From DATFRY01 sp035489015 (GTDB taxonomy: Bacteria > Myxococcota_A > Polyangia > Haliangiales > Haliangiaceae), in contig DATHKR010000210.1 in NCBI GenBank assembly GCA_035489015.1, positions 62,001 through 126,000 of the forward strand: DNA of 64,000 nt, given 5' to 3'. The position numbers were made by a program, and so were the translations under genes. The notes beneath the pieces are model-generated. The model did not search any database, had not been told where the DNA came from, and saw only the letters and a program-made list of their open reading frames with translations. This document shows, in pieces, positions 40,675 through 49,854 of this stretch (positions within the stretch are counted from its first letter, which is position 1; each line of letters begins with the position of its first letter).

Positions 40675-41234
40675 ACAAGAAATGGGTCCCGATCGCCGTC
40701 ATCGGCGGCGTCGCGCTGGTGGTGATTCTGTTCTCCGTCTCGCGCTACAACTCGCTCGTCAGTCGATCCGAGGAAGTGGACGGGGCGTGGTCGCAGGTCG
40801 AGAACGTGCTGCAGCGGCGCTCCGACCTCATCCCCAACCTGGTCGAGACCGTGAAGGGCTACGCCGCCCACGAGAAGGGCGTCATCGAGAACGTGGCAGC
40901 GGCGCGGGCCAAGCTGGCCGGTGCGCGCGATCCGCAGGCAGCCGCGGCGGCCGACGGCGAGCTGAGCTCGGCGCTCAGCCGGCTCCTGGTGGTGGTCGAG
41001 AACTACCCGCAGCTCAAGGCCAACGAGAACTTCACCCGCCTGCAGGACGAGCTGGCCGGAACCGAGAACCGGATCGCCACCGAGCGCAAGCGCTACAACG
41101 ACGTGGTGCGCGACTACAACGCCAGCATCAAGCGATTCCCCAACAACCTCTTCTCCGGCATGTTCGGCTACGAGGCTCGCCACTACTTCGAGGCGGCCGC
41201 CGGCGCGGAGAAGGTGCCGCAGGTCAAGTTCTGA
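40671..41234 (+). CDS. lemA: LemA family membrane protein
   Basis: A 187-residue protein with one N-terminal transmembrane helix (about 7-23) and a long helical bundle. Typical blocks are RYNSLVSRSEEVDGAWSQVE, RRSDLIPNLVETVKGYAAHE and ERKRYNDVVRDYNASIKRFP (each in part). LemA is an inner-membrane protein of unknown biochemical role. It is coupled by a 4-bp overlap to the nucleotidyltransferase-like gene. LemA and TPM genes are adjacent in many bacteria. Confidence 0.95.
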   Translation: MNKKWVPIAVIGGVALVVILFSVSRYNSLVSRSEEVDGAWSQVENVLQRRSDLIPNLVETVKGYAAHEKGVIENVAAARAKLAGARDPQAAAAADGELSSALSRLLVVVENYPQLKANENFTRLQDELAGTENRIATERKRYNDVVRDYNASIKRFPNNLFSGMFGYEARHYFEAAAGAEKVPQVKF

Positions 41235-41275
41235 CCCTGGCGGTCGGGAACGATTGACGCCGCGGCGCGCTCGGC

Positions 41276-44008
41276 TCACTGGCCGGGCGCGCCGGGCAGC
41301 ACCGACTCGAGCTCCATTGCGCCGTCCGGCGCGATGATCGCGGTGATCGTCCCCAGCTGGTCGGTCCGCAACACCCTTGTGCCGGCGCCGATCCAGCGCG
41401 CCACCACCTCGGGGTTGGGGAAGCCGAACCGGTTGAGCGGTCCGCACGAGATGATCGCCCAGGTCGGCGAGGTGGCCGCGATCAGCGCCGGGGTGGACGA
41501 CGTCCCCGAGCCGTGGTGGGCGACCTTGACCAGGTCGACCTGCAGCTCGGCGCGGTGGGCGAGGACCAGGTCCTCCTCGCCTTCCTCCTCGATGTCGCCG
41601 GTGAAGAGGACGCGGCGGCCGGCGAAGTCGACCCGCACCACCAGCGAGTTGTCGTTCTCGGAGCGGATCGGATCCGCGGCGACCACCGGCGGATCCCACG
41701 GATCCGCGTCGGGCGACGGGCCCGGCGCGAGGACCGTGAGCGCGACGCCGCCGCGGCGGAGGATCGCGCCGGGCGGCGGGCTTCGCACCCTGGTCCCGCG
41801 CGCGGCCAGCTCGGCGAGCAGGCCGGCCAGCTCGCCGCCGGGCGGCGCGTCGGGATGGGGATGCACCAGCCAGAGCTCGTCGATCGACACGGCGCGGGCG
41901 ATCGGGCCGAGCCCGCGGTAGTGGTCCGGGTGGCCGTGCGAGAGGATCGCGAGATCGATGTGGCGGATGCGCCGCTCGGCCAGGTAGCGCGCGACCGCCT
42001 CGCGGCCGGGCGATTCGGCCAGCCGGCGGGCCGCGTCGGGGTCGCGCATCGGCAGCGAGTACGGCAGCCCGCCGCCGTCGATGAGCCACACCCCGCCACC
42101 GGGAAGCTCGATCACCGCCGCGTCTCCCTGGCCCACGTCGACGAACGCGATGCGCAGCTCGGCGCGGTGGGCCGGGCCCAGCGCGGTCCGCCACAGCCAC
42201 GATCCGGCCAGCACCAGCGCGGCGGCGGCGCCGACCGCGACCATCGTGCGCCGGTGCACCGGCCGGGTGGCGACCTGGCGCGCGACCGCCGCGGCGACGC
42301 CGAGCAGGAGGCTCCACGCGGCCAGCTCGACCAGGTCCGGCGGCGGCAGCGGCAGCGGCGGGATCCACGCCGCCACGTGCGCGAGCGCGTCGGTCACCCG
42401 CGAGGTCATCACGGCGGCGACGGTCAGGATGGCTGCGCCGGCCGCCGGCCACACCTCGGAGGCGGCCGCGCCGACCAGGCCGAGCGGCAGGGCGACCAGC
42501 TCCACGGCCGGCACGGCGACCAGGTTGGCGATCGGTCCGGCCAGCGCCACCGCGCCGAAGTGGACGGCGGAGATCGGCGCGGTCGCCGCCCAGGTCCACA
42601 GCGAGGCCACCACCAGCTCGCGCAGCCCGCGCCACAGCCGGGCCGCGGCGCGGACCAGCACGTGCGGCCGGCCCGCCGCGCTCTGGCCGGCGCCGCGCCG
42701 CGCGCCCATGAACACCGCGAGCGCCGAGGTCGCCGCGAAGGACAGCTGGAGCGAGGGGTCGTAGAGCGATGCCGGCTGCACCACGAGCATGACCAGCGCC
42801 GCGCCGCCCAGGGCATCGCTCACCCGCGCGCGCCGGTCGAGCGCCGCCCCGAACAGCACCATCAGCACCATCCACAGCGAGCGGACCGCCGACGGGGCCA
42901 CGCCGGTCATCATGGTGTAGCCGACCGCGATCGGCGCGGCGAGCGAGGCCGCCGCCCGGGTCGGATCCACCCGCAGCGCCAGCGCCGGCACCGACGCCCA
43001 CAGTCGGCGCAGCGCGGCGAACGCGAACAGCGCCACCGCCGCCAGGTGCAGCCCGCTCACCGCCAGCACATGCGACGCGCCGCTGTCGCGATAGCGCGCC
43101 GTCACCCGCTCGCTCATCGAGCTGATGTCGCCGGTGACCAGCGCGCGCAGGACGCCATCGCGGTCGCGCTCGCCCGCCGCCTCGCTGATGCGATTCGCGA
43201 CTCGTCGCTGCAGCCGGGCAGCCGCCCGCCAGATCGCGTGCCCATCCGCCGTGCCGCTCGCGGTCAGGCGGGTCCAGTCGGTGGCCAGGAGGGCGACCGC
43301 GCCGCGCGTGTCGGTCGAGCGCCGGGCCGGCGGCCCGCCCGGAATCAGGTAGCCGCGCGGCAGCCGGAGCGTCCCGGTGACCTCGATCCGATCGCCCGGC
43401 AGGATGGCGGGCGTCCACGCCGGATCATCCGGCTCGCGAAAGACCGACACGATCACCCGGATCCGCGCGCGCGGCAGGACGCGCGCGGGCGAGCCGCTCA
43501 CAGCTACCTTCGACGGCGCCGCCGCCTGATCCGATCGGGCGCGGGGCGTCGCGGCGCTCGCCCCTGTGTCGAGGTCCTCGCCGCGGCCGCCGCTCTCCTC
43601 CGGCTCGCCCCGCGGCAGCGCGTCCAGGTCGAGGGCGAAGCGGAGCGCGCGGCCGTCGTCCTCGACCGGGGCTGCGACCGTTCCCGACAGCGTCTCCTCG
43701 GCGCGGTCGTCGAGCCACGGCCCGAGCTCGGCCCGCGCGGCGGCCAGGTCGGCCCGGTCGCCGGCGGCCAGGGTCGCGGCCAGAAAACCGGCGCAGGCAA
43801 GCTCGGCCGCCCGGCGCCAGCTCTTCACCGGCAGCGCCGCTTTTCTGGCCCTCCAGCGCAGCGCGACCAGGCCGGCGGCGGCGCAGGCGCCAGCTGCGGC
43901 CCACACCGCGGGGGTCCCGGCGAGCGGGCCGGCGTGATCCGACACCGCGATACCAGCGGCGGCCGCCACCGCGAGGCCGGCGAGCCCGACGAACGCGGGG
44001 CTGGACAC
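41276..44008 (-). CDS. comEC: ComEC/Rec2 DNA-uptake channel with metallo-beta-lactamase domain
   Basis: A 910-residue membrane protein. Several N-terminal helices, an OB-like loop (PGDRIEVTGTLRLPRGYLIP), the competence core (SGASHVLAVSGLHLAAV, MTGVAPSAVRSLWM) and more helices lead to a C-terminal metallo-beta-lactamase domain with LSHGHPDHYRGL, FTGDIEEEGEE and KVAHHGSGTSS. ComEC carries transforming single-stranded DNA across the inner membrane. All expected parts are present. GTG 44008 is the only start between an upstream stop and the first helix; an AGGAGGTGA lies 14 nt before it, rather far. Single gene, convergent with lemA. Confidence 0.96.
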   Translation of the reverse strand: MSSPAFVGLAGLAVAAAAGIAVSDHAGPLAGTPAVWAAAGACAAAGLVALRWRARKAALPVKSWRRAAELACAGFLAATLAAGDRADLAAARAELGPWLDDRAEETLSGTVAAPVEDDGRALRFALDLDALPRGEPEESGGRGEDLDTGASAATPRARSDQAAAPSKVAVSGSPARVLPRARIRVIVSVFREPDDPAWTPAILPGDRIEVTGTLRLPRGYLIPGGPPARRSTDTRGAVALLATDWTRLTASGTADGHAIWRAAARLQRRVANRISEAAGERDRDGVLRALVTGDISSMSERVTARYRDSGASHVLAVSGLHLAAVALFAFAALRRLWASVPALALRVDPTRAAASLAAPIAVGYTMMTGVAPSAVRSLWMVLMVLFGAALDRRARVSDALGGAALVMLVVQPASLYDPSLQLSFAATSALAVFMGARRGAGQSAAGRPHVLVRAAARLWRGLRELVVASLWTWAATAPISAVHFGAVALAGPIANLVAVPAVELVALPLGLVGAAASEVWPAAGAAILTVAAVMTSRVTDALAHVAAWIPPLPLPPPDLVELAAWSLLLGVAAAVARQVATRPVHRRTMVAVGAAAALVLAGSWLWRTALGPAHRAELRIAFVDVGQGDAAVIELPGGGVWLIDGGGLPYSLPMRDPDAARRLAESPGREAVARYLAERRIRHIDLAILSHGHPDHYRGLGPIARAVSIDELWLVHPHPDAPPGGELAGLLAELAARGTRVRSPPPGAILRRGGVALTVLAPGPSPDADPWDPPVVAADPIRSENDNSLVVRVDFAGRRVLFTGDIEEEGEEDLVLAHRAELQVDLVKVAHHGSGTSSTPALIAATSPTWAIISCGPLNRFGFPNPEVVARWIGAGTRVLRTDQLGTITAIIAPDGAMELESVLPGAPGQ

Positions 44009-44073
44009 CGCTCGATGTCGGACTCACCTCCTCGCGGTTTCATCGGCCCGGCTCACAAACCCGCGCGTGGTGG

Positions 44074-44101
44074 TTGACGGAGGGGCGCCTCCCCATAATA
44101 A
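44074..44101 (+). promoter_or_regulatory. Possible sigma-70-type promoter TTGACG-N16-TAATAA
   Basis: TTGACG (44074-44079) and TAATAA (44096-44101) are 16 bp apart, in an unusually AT-rich patch upstream of the 44165 gene. The spacer holds GGAGGGGCGCCTCCCC, which is nearly palindromic. Moderately supported. Confidence 0.45.
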
Positions 44102-44164
44102 AATATGAGCATCTTTAAACACTTGGGACAGTCGCGGGGTCCCTCGAGGGGAGGAGGAGCTGTG

Positions 44165-44929
44165 ATGTCGGCCACCGTCTCGCGCGCCGTGCGCCGAGGT
44201 CCCGCGCTGGCGGCGGCTCTCGCTGTTGCCGCCGTCCTCGCGGCCGCGCCCGCCGATGCACCGGCCGTCGAGAACGGCGGCATCGTGGTCGGCACCGTGG
44301 TCCTCGCCCCGGCCGAGCGCCGAGGTCCGGTCCCGGTTCGCAACCAGGGCTTCGTGCGCCGCGTGCCCAACGCGCTCAAGTCGCCGCGCGCGCTCGATCC
44401 GCTGCCGCAGATCGTCGTCGTGCTCGACGGTGCCACGCCTCCCGAGGAGGATCGGCGCCCGCCGACCCAGCCGGTCCGCTACAGCATCCTCGGCGAGTCG
44501 TTCGAGTTTCCCCTCCTGCCGGTCGTGGTCGGCTCGGTGGTCGAGATCCGCAACGCGGGCCGCGGCGCGCCGCGCCTCTACTCACCCGGCGCGGCCGACC
44601 TGGTCCCGCCCGATCCGATCGGTCCGCGCGGCGAGCGCAAGACCCGCAAGATCGAGCCGGCCCTGCAGACCTTCGAGCTGCGCGACCGCGAGTCGATCCA
44701 CCTGAGCGGCCGCATCGTCGCCTTCCCCCACCGCTACACCGCGCTGGTGGCCGCCGACGGCAAGTTCACGATCAAGGACGTCGCGCCCGGGATGTGGAAG
44801 GTGCGGATCTGGTACCGCGATGGCTGGGCCGAGGCGCCGGAGGAGGTGGTCGAGGTGGTGGCGAAGAAGGAGAGCAAGCCGGTGAAGGTCACCCTCCCGG
44901 CCAAGCTCGTGACCCGACCAGCCCGTTAG
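44165..44929 (+). CDS. Exported cupredoxin-like protein without obvious copper ligands
   Basis: A 254-residue protein with a GGAGGAGGAG site before ATG 44165 and a signal peptide (ALAAALAVAAVLAAAPADA). The body is beta-rich: VVVGSVVEIRNAGRGAPRLYSP (in part), SIHLSGRIVAFPHRYTALV and the end GKFTIKDVAPGMWKVRIWY. This follows the cupredoxin-plus-carboxypeptidase-regulatory layout of 'methylamine utilization' type proteins, but the His/Cys/Met ligand set for a type I copper site is not visible. Nineteen bases separate it from the following sensor-like gene, so they are probably one operon. Confidence 0.55.
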   Translation: MSATVSRAVRRGPALAAALAVAAVLAAAPADAPAVENGGIVVGTVVLAPAERRGPVPVRNQGFVRRVPNALKSPRALDPLPQIVVVLDGATPPEEDRRPPTQPVRYSILGESFEFPLLPVVVGSVVEIRNAGRGAPRLYSPGAADLVPPDPIGPRGERKTRKIEPALQTFELRDRESIHLSGRIVAFPHRYTALVAADGKFTIKDVAPGMWKVRIWYRDGWAEAPEEVVEVVAKKESKPVKVTLPAKLVTRPAR

Positions 44930-44948
44930 CCGACTGGGAGCGTATCGA

Positions 44949-46928
44949 ATGTTCTGGTCGAAAATCTGGTTCTTCCTGGTCGCGGTGGTGGCCGGCGTGA
45001 CCCTCACGCTGGCGCTGGTGATGCCGCGCCCGGCCGAGCGCGCCACGCTGGTGTCCGAGACCAACCGGCTGTCGCGCGCCTGCGTCATCACCGAGATCCT
45101 GCTGCGCGACTTCGCGCAGAGCCGCATCCAGCTGGCCGAGCAGACCGCGCGGGTCACGGGCCTCGACACCGTGCTGCTCGAGTCCACCCGCGGTGACATC
45201 GTGTCGGGGAGCTCCTACTCGACCGCGAAGAAGATCCTCACCGACGAGGTCAACTTCGGAACCGCCCGCAAGGGAGAGGAGGAGGTGGCCTACCGCCCCG
45301 ACCTCATCCTCGCGCTCGACGGTCGCGGCCGGGTGGTCGCCCGCTCGGGCAGGGACGAGACCCTGTACGGCGACTCGCTGGCCGGCTACTTCCTGGTCGA
45401 CGACGCGCTCGACGGGTACCTGCGTGACGACCTGTGGATGGTCGGCGGACAGCTCTACCTGGTCGCGGGCGCGCCGGTGGTCACCGCGCACGAGCCGGAG
45501 TGGGCCGGCGCGATGGTGATCGGCGAGGCGGTCGACAAGGAGTTCGCCACCGCGCTCGCCTCGCAGCTCCACGTCAACCTCACCTTCTACGCGGGCGGCC
45601 AGGCGGTGGCGGTCAGCGACGCGGCGCAGATCCACGAGGAGATGCTGGCCCGGGCCCAGACCATGCTGAAGCGCCCGCGCGGCGGCGACTGCAAGGCCAC
45701 CGAGGCGTTCTCGCTGACCAGCGGCGACGAGGCCTACTCGGTCCTGCTCGCGCGCTTGCCCGGCGAGGCCGGCGCCACCGGCGCGTTCTACTCGGTCTAC
45801 GTCCCCCAGGAGAAGGCGATCGGCTTCTCCGGCACGATCAAGGCGGTCACCAAGAACGACCTCTCGTTCTCCCACTTCCCGTGGCTGCGGGTCGCGGTCG
45901 TCTTCCTGCTCATGATCGGGGTCGGCATCGCGCTCATGATCTTCGAGGCCGATCAGCCGCTGCGCCGGCTGTCGGCCGACCTCGTGCTCCTGGCCAAGGG
46001 CGAGAGCGAACGCCTGGCCGAGGACAAGCACCGCGGCAAGTTCGGGTCGATCGCGCGCTCGGTCAACATCGCGCTCGACAAGCTCCACCGCGAGACCCGC
46101 GCGGCCAGGCGCGACCTCGATCAGCTGCTCGGGCCCCTCCCCGATCAGGAGGCGGCGGGCAGCGGCGCGCACCCGACCAGCGCCGCGGTGACCGATCTCG
46201 GGGCGGCGTTCACGCCGCCGCCGGCTCCGCCGCCGCCCTCGGAGTTCCGCTTCACCGACGGTGGGATGCGCCTCGGCGGCGGGCCAGGCCCGGCCGCCGG
46301 GATGGGGCCGGGCCACGCCAGCGCCGGGCCGACCGCCGGGCCAGCGCCCGGCTTCGCGTTCGACGCCAGCGGCGCGCAGCGCGTGTCGCCGACCGACTCT
46401 CGGCTTCCGTCGAAGCCGGTCGGGCTGCCGGACTCGGCCAGGCGGCCATCCGGGCAGTCGCCGATCTCGGCGCGAGCCCCGACCCCGAGGCCGCCCGTGC
46501 CTCGCACCCCGCTCGGCGCGACGCCGCCGCCGGCGACCGATCCCGGCGTGGGCGGCTCGGTGCAGCAGGAAGATTTTCTCGCCTCTGCCACCGGGCCCGG
46601 GCGGACCCAGCAGATCTCGATCGAGGACGATGACGAGGAGGACACCGTGGTGGCCGGCCAGCGGGCCGCGGCCAACCTGGCCCGGGCCGGCGGCGCGCCG
46701 TCGGCCGAACCGGACGACGGGCCGCAGTACCGCGCCATCTTCGACGAGTTCGTCGCGCTCAAGCGCCGCTGCGGCGAGAGCACCGACAACCTCACGTTCG
46801 ACCGCTTCCTCACCAAGCTGCGCGCCAACCGCGACGCGCTCATCGCCAAGCACCGCTGCCGCGCGGTGAAGTTCCAGGTCTACGTGAAGGACGGCAAGGC
46901 GGCGCTCAAGGCGTCGCCGGTGCGCTGA
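44949..46928 (+). CDS. MXAN_5187-type membrane protein (sensor-like, HAMP-like linker)
   Basis: A 659-residue protein. N-terminal helix (about 5-24), a periplasmic Cache-like region with LILALDGRGRVVARSG and WAGAMVIGEAVDK, a second helix (about 316-336, VAVVFLLMIGVGIALMI) and a HAMP-like segment (QPLRRLSADLVLLAKGESERL). A 190-residue Pro/Ala-rich disordered linker follows. The C-terminal domain (about 590-659: YRAIFDEFVALKRRCGESTDN and KHRCRAVKFQVYVKDGKAAL, in part) resembles the domain I know from MXAN_5187-type myxobacterial proteins. It has no kinase or cyclase domain. It might be a receptor that signals through its C-terminal domain (inference). Confidence 0.6.
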   Translation: MFWSKIWFFLVAVVAGVTLTLALVMPRPAERATLVSETNRLSRACVITEILLRDFAQSRIQLAEQTARVTGLDTVLLESTRGDIVSGSSYSTAKKILTDEVNFGTARKGEEEVAYRPDLILALDGRGRVVARSGRDETLYGDSLAGYFLVDDALDGYLRDDLWMVGGQLYLVAGAPVVTAHEPEWAGAMVIGEAVDKEFATALASQLHVNLTFYAGGQAVAVSDAAQIHEEMLARAQTMLKRPRGGDCKATEAFSLTSGDEAYSVLLARLPGEAGATGAFYSVYVPQEKAIGFSGTIKAVTKNDLSFSHFPWLRVAVVFLLMIGVGIALMIFEADQPLRRLSADLVLLAKGESERLAEDKHRGKFGSIARSVNIALDKLHRETRAARRDLDQLLGPLPDQEAAGSGAHPTSAAVTDLGAAFTPPPAPPPPSEFRFTDGGMRLGGGPGPAAGMGPGHASAGPTAGPAPGFAFDASGAQRVSPTDSRLPSKPVGLPDSARRPSGQSPISARAPTPRPPVPRTPLGATPPPATDPGVGGSVQQEDFLASATGPGRTQQISIEDDDEEDTVVAGQRAAANLARAGGAPSAEPDDGPQYRAIFDEFVALKRRCGESTDNLTFDRFLTKLRANRDALIAKHRCRAVKFQVYVKDGKAALKASPVR

Positions 46929-46935
46929 GCGCGAC

Positions 46936-47382
46936 GTGCCGACGCTGACCGGCGGCTGTCACTGCGGCAACCTCCAGCTCACCCTCGAGATCCGCCGCCC
47001 GCCCGACCAGGTCCCGGTCCGAGCCTGCGCCTGCTCCTTCTGCCGGGCCCACGGCGCGCGCACCGTGACCGACCCCGGCGGCCAGGTGCGGCTGCGCGCG
47101 CGCGAGCCGGCCGAGCTCGGCCGCTACCAGTTCGGCCAGCGCACCGCCGAGTTCCTGGTCTGCCGCCGGTGCGGGGTGTACGTGGCCGCGGTGATGAGCG
47201 CCACCGACGGCAGCCTGCGCGCGACGGTCAACATCAACGCCCTCGCCGAAGGCGCCCGCTTCTCCCGCGACGCGAGTGAGGTCGATTATTCGGGCGAGAG
47301 CGCGGCCGAGCGCCTGGCCCGGCGAGCCGCCGGATGGACGCCCGCGCAATGGGACGCGGCGACAGACCAGCCGGCCGGGTGA
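46936..47382 (+). CDS. GFA/CENP-V family zinc-binding protein
   Basis: A 148-residue protein starting at GTG 46936, seven bases after the previous stop. It has the GFA pattern GGCHCGNLQ, then ACACSFCRAHG and LVCRRCGVYV: paired Cys that bind structural zinc. The fold was first named for glutathione-dependent formaldehyde activation, but most members are of unknown function. The C-terminus (DASEVDYSGESAAERLARRA, in part) is longer than the minimal fold. Confidence 0.85.
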   Translation: MPTLTGGCHCGNLQLTLEIRRPPDQVPVRACACSFCRAHGARTVTDPGGQVRLRAREPAELGRYQFGQRTAEFLVCRRCGVYVAAVMSATDGSLRATVNINALAEGARFSRDASEVDYSGESAAERLARRAAGWTPAQWDAATDQPAG

Positions 47383-47514
47383 CCGCACCGGCCGCTGCAG
47401 GCAGGGCTCGGCACGTGGAATCGGCGGCGGAACCGGCAAACCGGGCAGGATCGCCGCGCCGGCCCCAATCCGCGTGGCCCGGACGACGGTGTTGTATTGT
47501 CCCCCTTCGCCATC

Positions 47515-48141
47515 ATGAGTGACGAGCTCTCAGCCCAGCAGGGCCGCTCCGACTTCATCGCCGATCTGCTGCTCATCCCCAACCTCATCAGCGTGGGGCG
47601 TGTCCTGGGCGTGCTGATCGCGTCGGGCTGCTTCTTTCTCGGGAGCAACGCGCTCGCGCTCTTCTTCGGCATCGCGACCGGCCTCACCGACTATCTGGAC
47701 GGCTACCTGGCCCGCAAGCTCAACCAGACCAGCCAGCTCGGCGCGCTGCTCGACATCCTGGCCGACCTCCTGCTCGCCCTGGTCGCGATCACCGTCGGGG
47801 TCTACACGAAGCTGTGGCCGGCCTACCTCATCATCGTGTGGGGCATCCGCGACATGACGGTGATGGCGATGCGGATGAGCGCCGCCCAGCAGGGCTTCAG
47901 CATCCCGGCCAGCGTGCTCGGCAAGGTGGCGACCAACGTCGCCGGGTTCGCCTACATCCTCCTGGCCTTCGACATGACCCGCCCGTTCTCCGGATCGGCG
48001 ATGGTCACCGAGCGCATCCACCAGGTCGGATTGATCCTCATCCACCTCGGCATCGCCATCCAGTGGGCGGCCGGCATCGTGTATCTGCGCAGCTACGCCC
48101 GCCGCTACCGGCGGAACCCGGAGCGCCGGGCGGTGTCCTAA
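47515..48141 (+). CDS. CDP-alcohol phosphatidyltransferase
   Basis: A 208-residue membrane enzyme. The family motif D-x2-D-G-x2-A-R-x8-G-x3-D-x3-D is complete in LTDYLDGYLARKLNQTSQLG followed by ALLDILAD. Five to six helices surround it. Such enzymes move phosphatidyl groups from CDP-diacylglycerol to an alcohol such as glycerol-3-phosphate (PgsA), serine or inositol. I cannot decide the alcohol from sequence. ATG 47515 is used; an in-frame TTG at 47497 is less likely. Confidence 0.92.
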   Translation: MSDELSAQQGRSDFIADLLLIPNLISVGRVLGVLIASGCFFLGSNALALFFGIATGLTDYLDGYLARKLNQTSQLGALLDILADLLLALVAITVGVYTKLWPAYLIIVWGIRDMTVMAMRMSAAQQGFSIPASVLGKVATNVAGFAYILLAFDMTRPFSGSAMVTERIHQVGLILIHLGIAIQWAAGIVYLRSYARRYRRNPERRAVS

Positions 48142-48147
48142 CCCTTC

Positions 48148-49746
48148 ATGGCCGAACCTTCGCGCGCGCTCCTCTCCCTCTGGATGGCGTGGGCCGCGGC
48201 GGCGCTCCCCGCCGGGTGCAACAGCCGCGACGGCGACGAGGCCGCGGCGAGCAAGAGCGCGGCCGGCGGTGAGGCGAAGCCGGCCCGCGGCGCGGCGGCG
48301 GGCGCCGCTCACCTGGCCCAGGCCGGCGTGCCAGCCACGGCGACTCCGCCCCCTGCCCTGCCGGCCGATCCGCGCGCGGGCCAGAGTGCAGGCCACGGCG
48401 CGGACCAGGGTGCAGGAAAGAGCAAGGGCAAGGACAGCGAGCGCGGCGTGCCGCTCTGGGCCGTTCGCCTCGGCGGCAACAAGGCGGAGAGCGGTCGCTC
48501 GATCGCGGTCGACGCGCAGGGCAACCTCACCGTGACCGGCCTGTTCCGCGACACCGTCGACTTCGGCGGCGGCGCGCGGTTCACCGCCCGCGGCGCCGAC
48601 GGCTTCCTGGCCCGGCTCGGCCCCGACGGCGCGGTCCGCTGGGCCCGCCAGCTGGGGGGACCCAACGACGACATCGCCGACGCGCTCGCGCTCGACGCGC
48701 AGGGCAACGCGGTGGTGGCCGGATCGTTCTCCGGCGACCTGGTGATCGGCGACGGCAAGCTCGAGTCGTCGGGCGCCGACGACATGTTCGTGGCGGCGTT
48801 CGACGCGGACGGGCACCGTCGGTGGGCCAAGCGGATGGGCGGCGTCGACGTCGACGGCGCCGACGGCGTGGCGATCGACGCGCGCGGCGCGGTCGCGGTG
48901 GTCGGCGACTTCGCCGGCTACGTCGATCTGGGCGGCGGCCACGAGCTGGTCGGCGACAGCCAGAGCGACATCCTCCTGGTCGTGCTCGAGCCGGACGGGG
49001 TCATCCGCTGGGCCAAGGGCTGGGCCAGCGCCGGGGCCGACGAGGGGCGCGCGGTCGGCTTCGATGCTCACGGCAACCTCTACGTCCTGGTCGAGTTCTC
49101 GCGATCGATCGACTTCGGCGGCGGGGCGATCGAGAGCGTCGGCAACCGCGACCTGGCGGTGGTGAAGCTCGACCCGAGCGGTCGGCACATCTGGTCGCGG
49201 CGGTTCGGCAGCAACCTCGACGAGCTCGGGGTCGGGCTCGCGGTCGACCCGGCCGGCAGCGTGATCATCACCGGCTCGTTCGACGACAAGCTCGACTTCG
49301 GCGACGGCGTCATGAAGACGGCGGGCCGCTCGGACGTGTTCATCACCAAGCTCGCCCCCGACGGCCACACGCTGTGGTCGCGCCGGATGGGCAACACCGA
49401 CGAGGACATCGGCGCCGGCGTGGCGACCGACCCGTTCGGCAACGTGTACGTGGCCGGCTGGTTCTGGCGCTCGCTCGACTTCTACGGCGCGCCGAGCGCC
49501 AGCGCGGGCAAGAAGGACGCGTTCCTGTACGCGCTGTCGCCCGCGGGCGACGGGCTGTGGCTGCGCACCTTCGGCGGCCCGGAGGACGACTACGGGCGCG
49601 GGGTGGCGGCCGACCGCGCGGCGGTCTACTTGACCGGCACGTTCCACAAGGCGATCGATCTCGGCGGCACCGCGCTCACCGCGGCGGCGGCGCCCGGCGC
49701 GCGACTGCCGCTGGGGGACGCGTACGTGACCAAGCTGGCCCGCTGA
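48148..49746 (+). CDS. SBBP-type beta-propeller repeat lipoprotein
   Basis: A 532-residue lipoprotein (lipobox PAGC about residue 23). An Ala/Gly-rich low-complexity linker follows, then eight or so repeats of about 48 residues with the pattern SIAVDAQGNLTVTGLFRDTVDFGGG plus FLARLGPDGAVRWARQLGG (both shown in part). These are SBBP-like repeats, common in large exported proteins of myxobacteria. They predict a beta-propeller or beta-helix. No enzymatic residues seen. It begins 6 nt after the phosphatidyltransferase gene. Confidence 0.82.
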   Translation: MAEPSRALLSLWMAWAAAALPAGCNSRDGDEAAASKSAAGGEAKPARGAAAGAAHLAQAGVPATATPPPALPADPRAGQSAGHGADQGAGKSKGKDSERGVPLWAVRLGGNKAESGRSIAVDAQGNLTVTGLFRDTVDFGGGARFTARGADGFLARLGPDGAVRWARQLGGPNDDIADALALDAQGNAVVAGSFSGDLVIGDGKLESSGADDMFVAAFDADGHRRWAKRMGGVDVDGADGVAIDARGAVAVVGDFAGYVDLGGGHELVGDSQSDILLVVLEPDGVIRWAKGWASAGADEGRAVGFDAHGNLYVLVEFSRSIDFGGGAIESVGNRDLAVVKLDPSGRHIWSRRFGSNLDELGVGLAVDPAGSVIITGSFDDKLDFGDGVMKTAGRSDVFITKLAPDGHTLWSRRMGNTDEDIGAGVATDPFGNVYVAGWFWRSLDFYGAPSASAGKKDAFLYALSPAGDGLWLRTFGGPEDDYGRGVAADRAAVYLTGTFHKAIDLGGTALTAAAAPGARLPLGDAYVTKLAR

Positions 49747-49839
49747 AGCGCGCTTCGACGCAACCGCGCCGCGCCGCGGCGAAGTGGGAGAGGTGGCGCG
49801 CGGCCCCGCGGGCGCGAGACCCTGGTGAACCATCCGGGG

Positions 49840-49845
49840 TACACT
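49840..49845 (+). promoter_or_regulatory. TANNNT -10 box (TACACT) 9 nt before the PilZ-like gene
   Basis: TACACT is followed by nine bases and the GTG at 49855. No Shine-Dalgarno lies between. Fits a mRNA with a leader of 0-3 nt. Confidence 0.35.
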
Positions 49846-49854
49846 GGGTCGTCC

